Counted from the stretch's first letter, positions 11,401 through 23,295 are shown. The stretch is DNA of 64,000 nucleotides from Malus domestica (GCF_042453785.1 NC_091667.1:36200001-36264000), one strand, 5' to 3'. The notes: a model not told the origin generated them from the letters alone. A program made the numbers and translations.

Positions 11401-11565
11401 AGCGCCCGGCCCGGCTTTCACCATGATCTCGAGGAGGTCGAGCTCGAGGGCTGTCTTGAGCACCATGGGGAGAACGGGGGCGTTGGCTAGCTGCATGGCG
11501 AAGAGGTTTGTTTCTTTGTCGGTGACTTGGGTTGGAGGCATCTGAGTCTCTCCGGTCGAACCCAT
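8431..11565 (-). CDS. Caffeic acid 3-O-methyltransferase-like (COMT family)
   Basis: Exons 11565-11147, 9398-9088, 8922-8858 and 8733-8431 give 365 aa, the usual COMT length. The family transfers methyl from S-adenosylmethionine to phenolic hydroxyls in lignin and phenylpropanoid metabolism, in the cytosol. Visible: N-terminal dimerisation region, SAM motif VVDVGGGTG (residues 204-212), catalytic His269 in ICHDW, and Glu297 and Glu329. Met130, Ala162, His166, Phe172, Phe176, Met180, Ile319, Met320 and Asn324 match alfalfa COMT numbering. Residues 131 (Ser), 183 (Gln), 266 (Ser) and 316 (Leu) differ, so the substrate may not be caffeate derivatives. A TATATA lies at about 11678 and a GA tract in the 5' UTR. 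Intron 1 carries a MITE. It is the only intact member of a three-copy array. Confidence 0.9.
9509..9728. mobile_element. MULE-type foldback MITE in COMT intron 1
   Basis: Inverted ends GGACTTGGCTTCTCTGCC and GGCAGAGAAGCCGGGTCC, with an almost palindromic interior around GTGCGGTCACGGTTAA. The flanking 9-mers CATGTCTCA and CATGGCTCA look like a target duplication with one change. It lies wholly inside intron 1 of the COMT-like gene. The corresponding region is deleted in the second copy, so no empty site is available. Confidence 0.7.
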
Positions 11566-11583
11566 TTTTTGGATTTGGTGTTG

Positions 11584-11585
<2 letters not shown>

Positions 11586-11625
<40 letters not shown>
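11586..11625. repeat. GA microsatellite in COMT 5' UTR
   Basis: A (GA)n tract of about 40 bases just upstream of the start codon; on the coding strand it reads CT. The pseudogene copy has an expanded tract at 23315-23371. CT-rich 5' leaders are common in plant genes; whether this one affects expression is unknown. Confidence 0.9.
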
Positions 11626-11628
<3 letters not shown>

Positions 11629-11674
11629 GAGGAGAGGAGGAGGAGGAATGAGGGTAGAAGAGATGGGTGTGCTA

Positions 11675-11686
11675 ACTGGCAATATA
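11675..11686 (-). promoter_or_regulatory. Likely TATA box of COMT-like gene
   Basis: On the minus strand CCTATATATTGCC lies about 110 bases upstream of the start codon at 11565, with the CT-rich leader between. The same element is kept in the pseudogene copy near 23432. Confidence 0.55.
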
Positions 11687-11739
11687 TAGGGATTTGTTTA
11701 CTAACACACCTCCTTGCCTTATTTACTAATTCGTAATCA

Positions 11740-12220
11740 AATTGAGATGAACTGAATTGAGAATGAATTAGAATGAAGTGAAATTAGAATCAAATTCATA
11801 TTAAAGACGTTTACTAAAATTGGCTAGAATATGAGTTTAAATGGTATTGATATATATAAACGGTTTACCAATTCACATGAATCAGAATAAAAATTAATAT
11901 GATTACTAAAATACCCCTATTGTAATTAATTTATTTTATATCTAATTATTTTTAGTAAAACTAATATTCTTTCATTTTTCAGTAGAGAGAATAACCATTT
12001 TTTTTTACTTTCTAGTAACTTTTATTCTTTCATTGGTCCTTACCACTCAAGAATTGGACTCCGACCCTTTCAGGAGTTGAATTCCTGATTTATGCAGGTC
12101 CCACAATTATTTTAATTCCTGATGGTTTGGTAACCGTTGGAATGGTTGGGGATATGTGCAATTCTGGTTCCCACCATCCCATTCCCCCTTGGTAAACATG
12201 CCCTTGATGTGGTACCAAGT
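11740..12220. other. COMT upstream region without gene
   Basis: AT-rich upstream DNA, closely matched by 23520-24450 in the second copy except for a roughly 440-bp insertion there. No coding region seen. Confidence 0.4.
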
Positions 12221-12224
12221 TGTG

Positions 12225-12428
12225 CCGGATGAGGATCCTCTCCTGAGCTCAGGATGGGGATCCTCTTGACCAACCCATCTGGACCGTTCAAATTTAATCT
12301 AACTGTTCCAAACAGGGGGCCCCTCTAAAAGTTATAATAATTGCAACCGTTGGATTACATTTGAACGGCCTAGATTGGCTAGTCAAGAGGATCCCCATCT
12401 TGAGCTCAAGAGATGCTCTTCTTCCCAT
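12225..12428. mobile_element. Foldback MITE upstream of COMT, absent from copy 2
   Basis: The outer arms contain inverted GATCCTC and TGAGCTCA motifs. The inner arms pair through CCGTTCAAAT/ATTTGAACGG, so the whole element can fold on itself. Flanked by GTTGT at both sides. Copy 2 near 24450-24470 reads straight from GGTACCAAGTT into the ACCACCATGCAGG flank, which is the empty site. Confidence 0.7.
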
Positions 12429-13502
12429 GTTGTCGACCACCATGCAGGACCCCACATGCCTCCCACAGGTCTTACCTTTTAAGTCTAGCTTTATATTGTA
12501 CTCTTTATCTGGTTTTGTTTTGTTTTATTTCCTTTTAGGGATCCTTAAGAGTATTTATACTTATATTTAAGATAAAAAAATTGTTATAATATTTTTCGAT
12601 AATTAAAAAGAAAAATACACTTTAGAGGAGTGTAGATTGAGATTTTTAGAGTGCTAATAAAAATTCTCTTAAGGTAATGTGTTTAATATTTTTCCCTCTC
12701 AGTTTTGTTTTTTAAAAATATATGAACAAAGTTAACAATAATTTACATATCCAAACTTTGAGGGCGAGCCAGGGTGCAATAGAAATGTTGGTCCTTTGTA
12801 ACCGGAAAGTCATGGGTTCGAGTCGTGAAAACAACATCTTTGCAACGTAAGAATAATAGTGCGTACGATAAACGTTTATCACTGCAAAGCAAAAAGTCTT
12901 GTTGGCTTGTAGGCCCTTTACAAATCCAAAACTTTCCTATCAAAACGTGTAGTTTTCTTCAATACAATGTTATACTCGATGGTTTAAAAAGTTTACAATA
13001 AGGTCGTTGTTATTTATTTATTATATGTTATGGTGTTTGAAAAGTTTTTAAGTCCAAAGTTTTTCTCCCTTGTTGACCCGGCAAAACAAGTTACTTAATC
13101 TACGCAATTGTGAAATGACGCAAAGAGGTTAGAATGGCATTGGACAAACTATAAAAGAGCGCTTTCAAAAAAAAAAAAAAAAAAAAAACTATAAAAGAGC
13201 AATTTGCATGGAACAAATTTATCGTTATTGTGTTGCTTCAGTTCAATAATGTAATAAAATATCTAAAATAATTTACACTAACATTATATAATAAAAATGA
13301 AACGTCACGTGATGATAAACACATTCCATATAAATCCTTACAGTATTCTTGATCAAGCATCATATTTTCGTGAAGCTCAAAAGATAATATACTAAATTCA
13401 GATGATGCCATTGCCATCGTTTGTGTTATCCTGACTAATCCATGAACGGGATCGGTTCTCTTGGCAATTTACAAAGAGCAAACAAAAAAGAAAAAAAATA
13501 TA

Positions 13503-13774
13503 TGTGACAATTATTGTAGTCCTATTATATTTGAATGTGAATATGTAAATTCTAATGTATTTAGGGGTATCTTGAAATATTCTCTACGGTTAGATATTAT
13601 CCTATTAAAGTTGTAATCATATTGGGGTAAGGAATTTACCTTCCTAACTACTATAAATAAATGCACAATGGGATGAAATATAACACACCTCACAATTACA
13701 CATCTCTCTCTTCTCTTTCTATGCCACACTCTCTCTTTCTGGCCTCCATAACTTTTCAGTAAATTATGCCTACA
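13503..13774 (+). mobile_element. Copia-like LTR remnant (copy 1)
   Basis: LTR-like segment starting TGTGACAATT, with a TATA-like ACTATAAATAAATGCAC near 13650, a CT-rich leader, and an end near TTATGCCTACA followed by ACACGTTGTTAGCACAC, which resembles a primer-site region. The same unit is at 25641-25912 in copy 2. No gag or pol follows; the downstream 14190-15500 stretch is non-coding and shared by both copies. Confidence 0.5.
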
Positions 13775-14114
13775 ACACGTTGTTAGCACACTATTGACGC
13801 TGCGCTACATAAAGTTTGTTCTTCAATCCTAAAAGTATTACGTGTTAATCATTCTTTTTATAATTACTTTATTATTTTATTGAATTGATCTACATGCTAT
13901 TGATTCAATTTAATTTTTCTTTGTTGTATGTGATATAACGCACTAGAGATGCAATTCCGGCTTTTAGTGAAGGATATTCTACAAATTCAAAGGCTTAGTT
14001 GTTTTCTGCCAATCAGGTTCCTTTAAAATAATTTAAGATATTTGAAATGACCGTAAAGCATGAAAACATTCCCCATGATGTATGAACACCCTATATTTAT
14101 ATTTTCCTTTCAGT

Positions 14115-14117
<3 letters not shown>

Positions 14118-14178
<61 letters not shown>
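14118..14178. repeat. CA microsatellite
   Basis: About 30 CA units. In the other duplicate (near 26285) the tract is only a handful of units after TATATA, showing expansion or contraction since duplication. Confidence 0.95.
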
Positions 14179-14181
<3 letters not shown>

Positions 14182-14189
14182 TTGTTCAT

Positions 14190-16230
14190 GCAATACGCAA
14201 TTATGCTATGTGGAATTTGTGAGTCAAGGCATCGAAAATAATTTAGAAGTAATTAGGTTTTTAACCCTAGAATTTGAAAAAACAAATTTAAAAAAAAAAT
14301 TCTGGGATTTTTGTGGCATAGGTCGCAGCTCGCCGCCAGAGCATCGCTGTTGGCTTGCAACTAACTGTGTCGAGCACGCCACCTGGAACGACATTGTTTC
14401 GACATTTGGACTACGCAGCAGCCCTTTAGGCTTTGCTGCGCCTACACAGACACCTGGCCTCAGCCTGGTAAGGGTTACCGTGGGCCTGCAGCCCCTCCCA
14501 CCCAAACTAGCAACTTTTAAGTTGATGGGCCTTATCCCGAGTCCCTAGCCCAAATCAGTAGCAAGCCCGTTGCTTGCTGGGTCCAACCTATGCCCCTGGC
14601 CTGTTTGTTGGGCTATGCTAACCCTCGGCCTAAACCTACCAACAGCCTTAAAGCTGCTCGGTTTCCACTGCACATAGCCCAAATTGAAGCCAGCTTGCAG
14701 CTGGGCTTCACGCACACCTATCCCAGGCCAGCCCCTTGTTAGGCTTGTACTCACCGCGCTTTTTTGTGGCTTAGAACCAATAGTCTAGCTGCTAGGCCTA
14801 TCCCAGACCTACGGCCCGTAGCCTGCAGCCATGATTGGGTTGTCTTACAGCTAACATGTGGCCTACTAAGCCTTTTTAGGGCCTTACCATGTACAAGGCA
14901 CCCTAGCCCATCGAGATTGGGCTATAATTTTTCGAACCCAATGTTATTCTTTGGCATTCCAGCTAATATTAACTTGAATGTTATCATTATTTTTGCTTCT
15001 ACGATTAAACCTGAATAGTTATGATCTATTGAATTAATTAAAGTGACTAGCAGTCCATTAATCGGACAATTAATCCAAAATTATTAGCCTGAAGTCCACT
15101 TTTTGGCAATTAACGATTCAATAAATTATTTCTTTTCTTTGAACTGTTGACTCCATTTCGTAGTCCTGAAGCACTTACACTTGAGTTCCTGAAGCAACCC
15201 AAATCCACTACACTTAGTTGTATATTGTATTTTGTATTCTTATGGGTACCTCATTTTATGAACCGGAAGTTCATAAACCAAATTGAACTTGTAGTTTCAA
15301 ATTTAGTGTCTTTGAAACCCGAAGTTTTCATAAAACAAGTACACACATGAATTGCTGAGGGTTGAGTGTGCTTGCAGTGCAGCCTCCAGCATTGCAGGTT
15401 TGGTCGCTTGACTTGCCTTACACGTGCGTAAACTACATGCGCCTGACACAAAAAAAAAAAAAAATATGGCTAACACCAGTTCCACTTAGGCGCTGAGTTG
15501 GGCTATTCTTGCCTGATTGAACAGTCGGGTTCTACTTCCTTCCACTGTAGCTCGACTCATTTGGGTGGGGTGGAAAGGATTTTAGGGGTTTTGAGGGATT
15601 TAGTGACTCATCTGCTTGAGCAATTGAGAAAAGTGGACTTGCTTTTATTGCCATTGTTGTTTTGTGAGTCTCACACACATAAACGATTAGAATCAGTTTC
15701 AAAATTAATCTAAATAATCCTATGGAAATTGATCATTTCAATGATCCAAACAGAAAAGGTTAATAATTTCTGGACATCGAATAATACTATATTTATGTCA
15801 ATATCCGCTCAAACTAATCACTCTCTCTCTGAATCTTTTGTTGAGGATCGTGGGGATCCGTGAATCGTGTCTGTTTATCGTACATCGTGTGGTCATTTTT
15901 TTTCAAGTACTGTTTATGTTTATTTTTAAATAAAAATATTTAAAATGATTTCTGACCGCATGATGTACGATGAATGGACACAATTCACAGATCCCCAGGA
16001 TCCTCGCAAAGAGGATCCAACGAGGATTCGGACTCGCATACTCCATGAAGTAAGCAGATAAATGGTATTATTTAATTGGCTAGGGTTTGACAAACGACAG
16101 GGAATCACCATCACATCTTACCCAATTTTTTGAACATGTTGACAACAGATTGGATGCAGCTCTTGGTGACGAAAACAAATTGCAATTCCACCTCATAGTT
16201 GGACCGCTGTCATTTTGTTTGGAAGAAAAG
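14190..16230. other. Gene-less transposon-derived stretch
   Basis: Includes a GC-rich section (14330-14900) rich in GGGCTT/AAGCCC phrases that gives spurious open frames on both strands with no recognisable domain. Copy 2 (26400-28860) preserves it with many indels, so no coding constraint is evident. Probably the interior of an old LTR element. Confidence 0.45.
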
Positions 16231-16317
16231 GGAAAGGGATCCTCTTTGGATCCTTTCCTCCTAATCCACTAAGTCCGGGGATTTGAACCATTAAAATTTG
16301 ATCTAATGGGTACAAAC

Positions 16318-17330
16318 CAGAGGCAGATCCATTAAGGGATCGAGGTGGTCCCAGGACCACCCGCAAGCTCAGATAAAAGCCTATTGAAACCACTGAGGAC
16401 CACCTAAGTATGGACTGTGGTGGTGGAGAACAGCAGCCATGGCTGCCGATGCACTACTCATTCTATTGCAGAAGGAGAAAGAAGAGGACTTATGTTTTAA
16501 AATAACTTGGCCAAACGCACTGTTTTGAGCCAAGCCAATAAAAAAAGTTTTAAAAGCACTGCCAACTGCTCTTCTCATTGTGATTGGACATCCCTTAGAC
16601 TCCACGTGATGGGTTTTTAATCAATTCCCAAGTAAAAAACAATTTAGAGATTTTAATAAAAAGGAGAGAGTAAATTAAGTGGGTCCCAATCTCACTCAAG
16701 TAAACATTTCGTTTTACCTTTGGTGTTTTGCCTTTTGCTATGCACCTTTGCCATTTGGTTGCTGTTTCTAAAGATATTTTAATTATATTCGTTTATTGTA
16801 ATTCGTGCGGTTAGAAATTATTGTAATTTTTTTATTTAAAATTGAATATAAACAATACCTGACAAAAATATCCTCATTCGCCAGCAAAGATACTTTGGGA
16901 TTCCTCAACTCTTCTAGCCAGCAAAAAACCTTTGAACTTACCCTATTCTCTATCCCTTGACATTAGGGCTTAGCCTTTAGGTTTGCAAACGTCTGCCATT
17001 CTTCTTTTGATCCCAAAACCCTAATTAGGGTTTAGTTATGCAAGCTTTTCATGGGGACGTTGGTTTATTTATTAGTGCATGTTGTAAGGACGTGTCACTT
17101 AAGTGTTTAACACAATGTTTATTTATGTTTTAATCGTAAAAGTTTTGATAGTCTTGCATTCACGATAAGAGTTATACATATTTAGTTGTACTCATTTTTA
17201 TTTTGGTAGACATATAAATAGTAATGACTTTGTCGTTTATTTCTTTCAGTATTATTTTGGTTTTATTTTATTTAATATTTTTGCTATAAAATTAGGACCA
17301 CCCGATGCTAAAATTCTGAATCCGCCACTG
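16318..17330. mobile_element. hAT-type non-autonomous element nested in a foldback MITE
   Basis: Terminal inverted repeats CAGAGGCAGATCCA and, at the right end inverted, CAGTGGCGGATTCA, continuing into GGTGGTCC blocks. Flanked by 8-mers GTACAAAC (16310-16317) and CTACAAAC (17331-17338). The unoccupied site is CTACAAAC at 28938-28945 in copy 2. No transposase ORF. TSD length and ends point to the hAT superfamily. Confidence 0.75.
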
Positions 17331-17699
17331 CTACAAACAGGGCCCACTTTAAAAGTTATAATAACTTCAGTCGTTGGATCAAATTTCAATAGTCCGAAAT
17401 CCCGGACTTAATGGATTAGAATGGAAGCAATCCGGAAATGACCCATTTCTGAAGAAAAGTAATCTTTCCAGAACCAAAAGAGGTACAAAGGTCTCCCCTC
17501 TTGAAAAAAACTTCTTCACCAACCAGTAACAAAACTTCTTCACCAACCACGCAAAAGTATTAAAAATTTAAGAGAGATAAGTTGTGCAAGGTGTTTAATT
17601 AAAATATTTGTTCACTAATTTAGATTTTCATTGATTAGTTTTCGCTTTCCACAGTACAATTGACTAAAGTAGGATGTATTAAGATATAACTAGTCTTCA

Positions 17700-18640
17700 T
17701 GCACGTGCTCATGCTAAAGGTATTTTTGGAATCACAGCATGCTACGCGTGACTGACACGTGTTAAATGTATTTATATGTGTAAATTGACAAAAGGAAAGT
17801 CAAATATTTGAAGTAAATGAATAATATTAGATCATGCTAGAAGAAACCCTTCATAAACCAATTAAAGCAGCTGAATTCACATAATAAAATCGATCTCCAT
17901 AGAATTTACATTAAGAATAGAGAAAATAATATCGAATGAACAACTGCTTGAATTACATTATTGCTAGACCATTGTGAGGCTAAGCCCACCCCCTCCCCCT
18001 TAGTGTAGAGCGCGTGCAAAAAACATTTTTTTGAATCATGGCATGCTACGCACGACTTACACGTTTTAAATGTATTTATATGCGTAAATTGATAAAAGAA
18101 AAGTCAAATATTTGAAGTAAATGAATAATCTTACATCACGCTAGAAGAAACCTCTCATAAACTAATTGGAGCAACTGAATCCACATAATAAAATCGATCT
18201 CTACAGAATTTATATTAAGAATAGAGAATATAATATTTAATAAACAACTTATTAAATCACACTATTGCTAGCCCATTGTAAGGCTAAGCACACATCCTCC
18301 CCCTTAGTGTAGATAATATCGTTTGTTAAAAAAAAAACATTCATTTGACAACTAAGTTAATGTTAATAAACAACTGATTGAATCACACTATTGCTAGCTC
18401 ATTATGAGGCTAAACCCACTCCCTTCCCCTTTAGTATACATAATATTGTTTGTTAAAAAAAAAACAATCATTTGACAATTAATTTAATCACATTATTATC
18501 CGTGTGGGAAGTACCTTTTTTATAACTGGCATTACACGACTCTTAAGATGTTTTGAACGTATTTAAAAATAGAGAAAATAATATTTTCTGAAATTGGATT
18601 GAATCATATTATTGCTAGCCTATTTAAAAAAATAAAAAAT
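17700..18640. repeat. Degenerate tandem repeat array (copy 1)
   Basis: Two units of roughly 300 bases (each with CATGCTACGC, AAGTCAAATATTTGAAGTAAATGAATAAT and TATTGCTAG..CATTGTGAGGCTAAG) followed by two shorter units of about 120 bases. The same array lies at 29310-30240 in copy 2. Non-coding. Confidence 0.7.
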
Positions 18641-18814
18641 AAAATATGTACAAATTTATCACCGGTGCTACGCGCCTCTTAAGATGTTTTGAACACAACA
18701 TTCATGATTTTCCTTATTTTTTATTATATTTTTCTTTCATCTTCACTTGGGCACCATCAACTTTCACTCATCCTTCCATTTTTTTATTCTTTTCTCTCTT
18801 CCCATTTATATTTA

Positions 18815-19352
18815 GAGTAAACTGTCGATTTGCCCCCTAAACTTTCACTGAACTTTCGATTTCCCCCCTGAACTTTTCGATTGGAAAATTTCCCCCCTGA
18901 ACTAATTTTTTTAGCCAATTTGCCCCCTACCGTTAGTTTTTCAAACATTCCATCCAAATTTCTGTTAAGTGAGACCATGTGCACAACATATGAGGGTAGT
19001 TAAGTCATTTCACTCTTAAAAATGATTAAAAAACTGAAAATTTCCCTCTAATTCATATCCTCAATTTTATTTTTCACTCATTCCTATGTATAAAAAATGA
19101 CATACGGTGTTATTGTCTTCATGGCATGAACATTCTAGTAATTTTACATTATTAAAAAAAATGATTAAACAAAAACAGATCGAAGAAAAGAAAAAAAAAT
19201 ACAAAAACCCCAGCCACCACCACTTCCTTTCCGCACCCCCATCACCCACCCCTACGACATCCTCCCCCTACCCTCATCTCCCTCAACCGTAACCCCACTC
19301 CCTGATTTGGCCCCACCCTCTGCTACCCCAATGACCCAACCCTCTTCCTGCA

Positions 19353-19416
<64 letters not shown>

Positions 19417-19835
19417 CCCACTTTCTTCGTTCCTTGCATTGTTCGTAGAATAACAAATAGAGAGGGGAAGGAGAGTCTCTGTGTGTGGGAAGGGGGAGGA
19501 CCGGATATGGTGGTTGATGGGTCTCAGGGGTGGGAGGAGGTGGTAATTGTGGGTACAAGGAGATCGGCGGTAGAGGTAAAAAATAGAGGGAATTTTTTTT
19601 TTAAATTTATTTTCAGTTTTTTAATCATTTTTAAGAGTAAAATGACTTAACTACTCTCATATATTGTGCACATGGTCTCACTTAACAGAAATTTGGATGG
19701 AATATTTGAAAAACTAACGGTAAGGGGCAAATTGGCTAAAAAAATTAGTTCAGGGGGGAAATTTTCCAATCGAAAAGTTCAGGGGGGAAATCGAAAGTTC
19801 GGTGAAAGTTTAGGGGGCAAATCGACAGTTTACTC
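18815..19835. mobile_element. MULE-type element with long inverted repeats, private to copy 1
   Basis: Inverted repeats of about 230 bp (18815-19050 and 19605-19835) start GAGTAAACTGTCGATTTG and end with its complement. A perfect 9-bp duplication TTATATTTA flanks it (18806-18814 and 19836-19844). Copy 2 has a single TTATATTTA at 30392-30400 and no insert. The interior is pyrimidine-rich, with a long CT tract and C-rich DNA that could be captured host sequence, but I recognise no gene. Confidence 0.85.
19361..19414. repeat. CT microsatellite inside MULE-type element
   Basis: A (CT)n tract interrupted once by TTC. It creates a low-complexity Arg/Glu frame on the minus strand that is not a gene. 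Confidence 0.9.
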
Positions 19836-19994
19836 TTATATTTATATTTTATTTTATAATGATCAAATTTCCCATGTATTATTTGATATATTATATTGGG
19901 TTGCTTTTGGATTTTTTTGGTTGTGAGTCAATTTTGTCCTAATATTTTTGTCGAAGTCATGACACCAAATCGGCAATATTCATTGCCCTATTCG

Positions 19995-19995
<1 letters not shown>

Positions 19996-20034
<39 letters not shown>
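19996..20034. repeat. AT microsatellite at duplication junction
   Basis: An (AT)n tract at the right end of unit A, just before repeat X. The equivalent place in the other copy (30582-30664) has ACAT and AT tracts. Confidence 0.9.
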
Positions 20035-20036
<2 letters not shown>

Positions 20037-20039
20037 GAT

Positions 20040-20250
20040 AGATGTTGAACGTTCCACTAAATACATTATCATCACTACTACAAGATATATATAATAGATA
20101 GATGTTGAATGTTCCACTAAATACATTATCATATCATCACTACTATAAGATATATTTGTTGTCTTGACATGAACGGTGGAGATTGCATCAAGGGGTTTTA
20201 AATTAAACTATTTGAGTAACGTGCAACATTTTTTCTCCCAGACAATACTG
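20040..20250. repeat. Array-border repeat X, copy 2 (short)
   Basis: Two partial repeats of GATGTTGAA(C/T)GTTCCACTAAATACATTATC, then the TTGTTGTCTTGACATGAACGG block, joined at CCCAGACAATACTG to the COMT 3' flank. Relative to copy 1, the RIN13-like gene between X and COMT is missing, so the junction is a large internal deletion or an unequal-crossover product. Confidence 0.65.
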
Positions 20251-20587
20251 TTAGAGCGAGGCTCACAATAGCTTCATTCATTTGCCCACAAGACGATGCT
20301 CTGATACGCCCGCAAAAAACTCTCACAGAGGATAGGTCTTTATTTTTTCTTTATGGCAGCACAGACACATGCTCTGTCCGTCATACACCAGGTTTTTTCA
20401 TGTTTTACACCCCATTGCAAGCTTATGAATCCAAATTTATAACATACAACGAACATAAAATCACTTTTTTATTACATTTTTTTGTTTGTTATAAACCTAG
20501 TTATGGTGAAAAACGTGCGACCACCATATCAAAATAAAAGCAATACGAATGCAGACGGCAGCTTGTATACCACTGCCAAAGTTATAC

Positions 20588-23295
20588 TCAAATCTTCTTA
20601 AGAAACTCAATGACATAGGTGTTGAAAGCGGAGCAGATGACGCGGAAGCCTTTGAATCCAGATCCCTTAGCCAAGGCCTCAAACTCCTTCTCCGTCCGCT
20701 CTTTTCCTCCGGGGTTGTAACCTTACATGATCACGTCGAGATTGACAACTCCCTTGGTGGCCAGGCTGCTGTCTGCAGCTACTGGAAGAATGCCTTCAGC
20801 AAGAATCTCCTTCCCATTGTCAGGGAGTGCGGTATAACAGTTCTTCAAAAATTTCAAGCAATGATCGTCACTCTAGTCGTGACATATCGACTGTAAGATT
20901 GCATACATGATTTGTGACTAGTTCCAAATTATTATGCAACTAAGCTCTTATAAGAAATTGATATTAGCACTACAAAGTAGTCATCAACTCTCTTTTTGAT
21001 AAATAATAACAAACCTTCATGAAAATTGCATCTCCCTTTGGAACACTTGCAAACATGTCTCCTCCAACATGCTCCACACCTACATCCAACATCCATAGAT
21101 CTCATATTCATTAGGATAAATGATAATAGTACAAACATAAGCAATATTAAGGGAGGAGAAATCGAACTTGAGAGAGATAGAGGTAAAGGTAAATGATTTT
21201 AAGTAATTGAACTATAAGCATTATCAAAATGAAGAACATACCAAGAAATTTGGGAGCATCTTCTATGACATGAGGCAAGTCGAAGTTGATACCCTTAATC
21301 TATGACATGAGGCAAGTCGAAGTTAATAACTCACAAGCATCAAATAATAAGGAATTGTTGACATAATTCTTGTATTGATGTGGATTACGCTATTTAGCAA
21401 GGCAGTATCCTCTTATGTTCGAGTATACAGTTTTATTCCGACATTCTTACGAAAATGATGGAGGAGGGGATTTAAATCACCTCTAGCAAATTAACCTAAC
21501 TCACATTCGAGCTTTATGGAAGAATAGAATAATTAAAGTGTTAAACAATGGAGTCATACAAAGGAAAAATGTTAAGATATAATTAGATTATCCTACATTT
21601 TTTTTCTAACTTGTTTAAATTAAACATATGTTCCTTTACAAAATTCCTCAAACTGTACAAGAATGATCAATTTCCAGTCATGTCTGTCCCCAACGACCAA
21701 ATCGGGCAAAAGTAATATGAACAAAGAAGAAAATAGTAGAGAAAGATAAAGAGAAAGGTTAAGTAGACTCTTTTACAGTGGAATATCTTACGGACTCTTC
21801 GTCATATTATTTTTTGACATAATATTTTATAATGTTGGTATAAAAAATGTGTCAAAAATATGAGAGACGGATGGTCTATGAAGAATCTCCTTAATTTCCC
21901 ATAAAGAAATGTTAAGCAGACTCTCCATGGATTCTCTGACAACTTATGTTTTTAGCATAAATTTTATAATATTGGTACAAAAAATGAATGGAAATTGAGG
22001 TGGTAGAGAGTTTATAGAAAGTCTCATTTTGATAGAATCTTTGTATCATATATCTTAGTACAAAGGATAATGTTGGGTAGATTAACCTTTTAGACAAAAT
22101 TTGTAACTGATTTGATGTGTCACCAATAAAAATAAACATGTTAATCAAAATATCAATAAACACATTATATAGTTTATAAAATGAGAAATGTTAAGGCAAC
22201 TCTCAATGGACTCTCTGACACCTCATGTTTTTGGCAAAATGTTTTATAATGTTGATAAGAAAATTAACGTTAAACTGTAAAGTGGCAGAGAGTTTATGGA
22301 AAGTGTCACTTTTAGAGAGGCCTCTTAGCATTTCTCTTATAAATTATGTATTAAATAGATAGTCTCCATAACATTACTCTACTCTACTAATAAGGGTAAT
22401 GCTAGAGAGACTAAATTTTTAAACTAAATGTTGTAAATTAAATGATATAGTTGTGATGATTAGATTATTACTTAAATGTTTATTAACGTTATTTGTTATT
22501 GATAGCACATAATTTAACTTGCAAATTTAGTTTAACAAATTAGTCTACTTAATAACCCCCTAAAAATATAGATAACAGTCACATACTCAAGGCCCAACTC
22601 ACATTTAGTAACATTTTTATGATTTTATTATGATGAACCTGTTTAAAACCCATTATTAATGTTGGTTTAGGATCAAATTAGGATGATAAATTAGGAACTT
22701 TAATAAAAAGTTCCCGGTACTGTTCACTTTAACGAAAAACCACATTTTTACACTAAAAAGTTCAATTCTGGTACTATTCACTTTACCCTTTATTTTGTGC
22801 TTATCGTTAAAACTCAAAGTTTTCAAGTCATTTTCATTAGTTTTCCTGATAAATTAAGAAAAAGAGTGGTAATTACCAGCTCTCCATAAGGACCTTGTCC
22901 TGACTCATGAGGCAAAGAGGAGCAATGGAAACACCATCCTCGTTTTATGTCAAGAACTTGCAGATGGGGCCGAGGCCGTACAACCGCTCGACATTGTCGT
23001 CGGGAAGCATGCTGAGGGAGTAAGTGAGGATGGAGTAGCTGACCAGGAGGTGCATCATGCGGTCCAGCATGACGGGGTCGTCAGGGTTCTTGGTCGGCAA
23101 CTGCGAAGCTAAGTCCGTCGGAGAAACGAAAGTGCCAAGCCCGGCTTTCGCCATGATCTCGAGGAGGTCGAGCTCGAGGGCTGCCTTGAGCACTATGGGG
23201 AGAAAGGGGGCGTTGACTAGCTGCATGGCGAAGAGGTTTGTTTCTTCGTCGGAGACTTGGGTTGGAGTCGTCTGAGCTTCTCCGGTCGATCCCAT
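20588..23295 (-). pseudogene. COMT-like pseudogene (second copy)
   Basis: Exon 1 starts at 23295 and stays readable to a TAA replacing Lys117, after KFLT. The 3' part of exon 2 survives only near 21240-21320; the deletion joins it to intron 1, removing the SAM motif. Exon 3 (21079-21015) keeps its borders. Exon 4 has TAG in place of Trp in the HDW motif, and a TAA (GATCATGTAAGG) in place of Leu321. Intron 1 carries a MITE (22694). The TATA-like sequence and CT-rich leader remain, so transcription is possible, but no methyltransferase can be made. It is collinear with the intact gene at 8431-11565. Confidence 0.9.
22694..22847. mobile_element. MITE, 154-bp family, copy 3, in COMT pseudogene intron 1
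   Basis: A perfect 9-bp duplication GATAAATTA flanks it (22685-22693 and 22848-22856). The intact COMT gene has a single GATAAATTA at about 11118 in the same place, so this inserted after the duplication. Confidence 0.85.

Larger units (their letters stand above)
8080..19995. repeat. Tandem duplication unit A (about 12 kb)
   Basis: From the COMT 3' flank to the AT microsatellite, this block is collinear with 20235-30600. Shared landmarks in order are COMT exons 4 and 3, COMT exon 1, the copia-like LTR at 13503, the CA-rich tract, GC-rich remnant 14330-15000, the foldback region at 16230, the tandem repeats at 17700-18640 and the AT tract. Private to this copy: exon 2 of COMT, the MITE at 12225, the hAT element at 16318 and the MULE element at 18815. 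Confidence 0.85.

Noticed and set aside
14224-14754. Overlapping frames on both strands in GC-rich DNA
   Set aside because: Copy 2 has many indels in the same stretch and no domain is seen, so the open frames follow from base composition.
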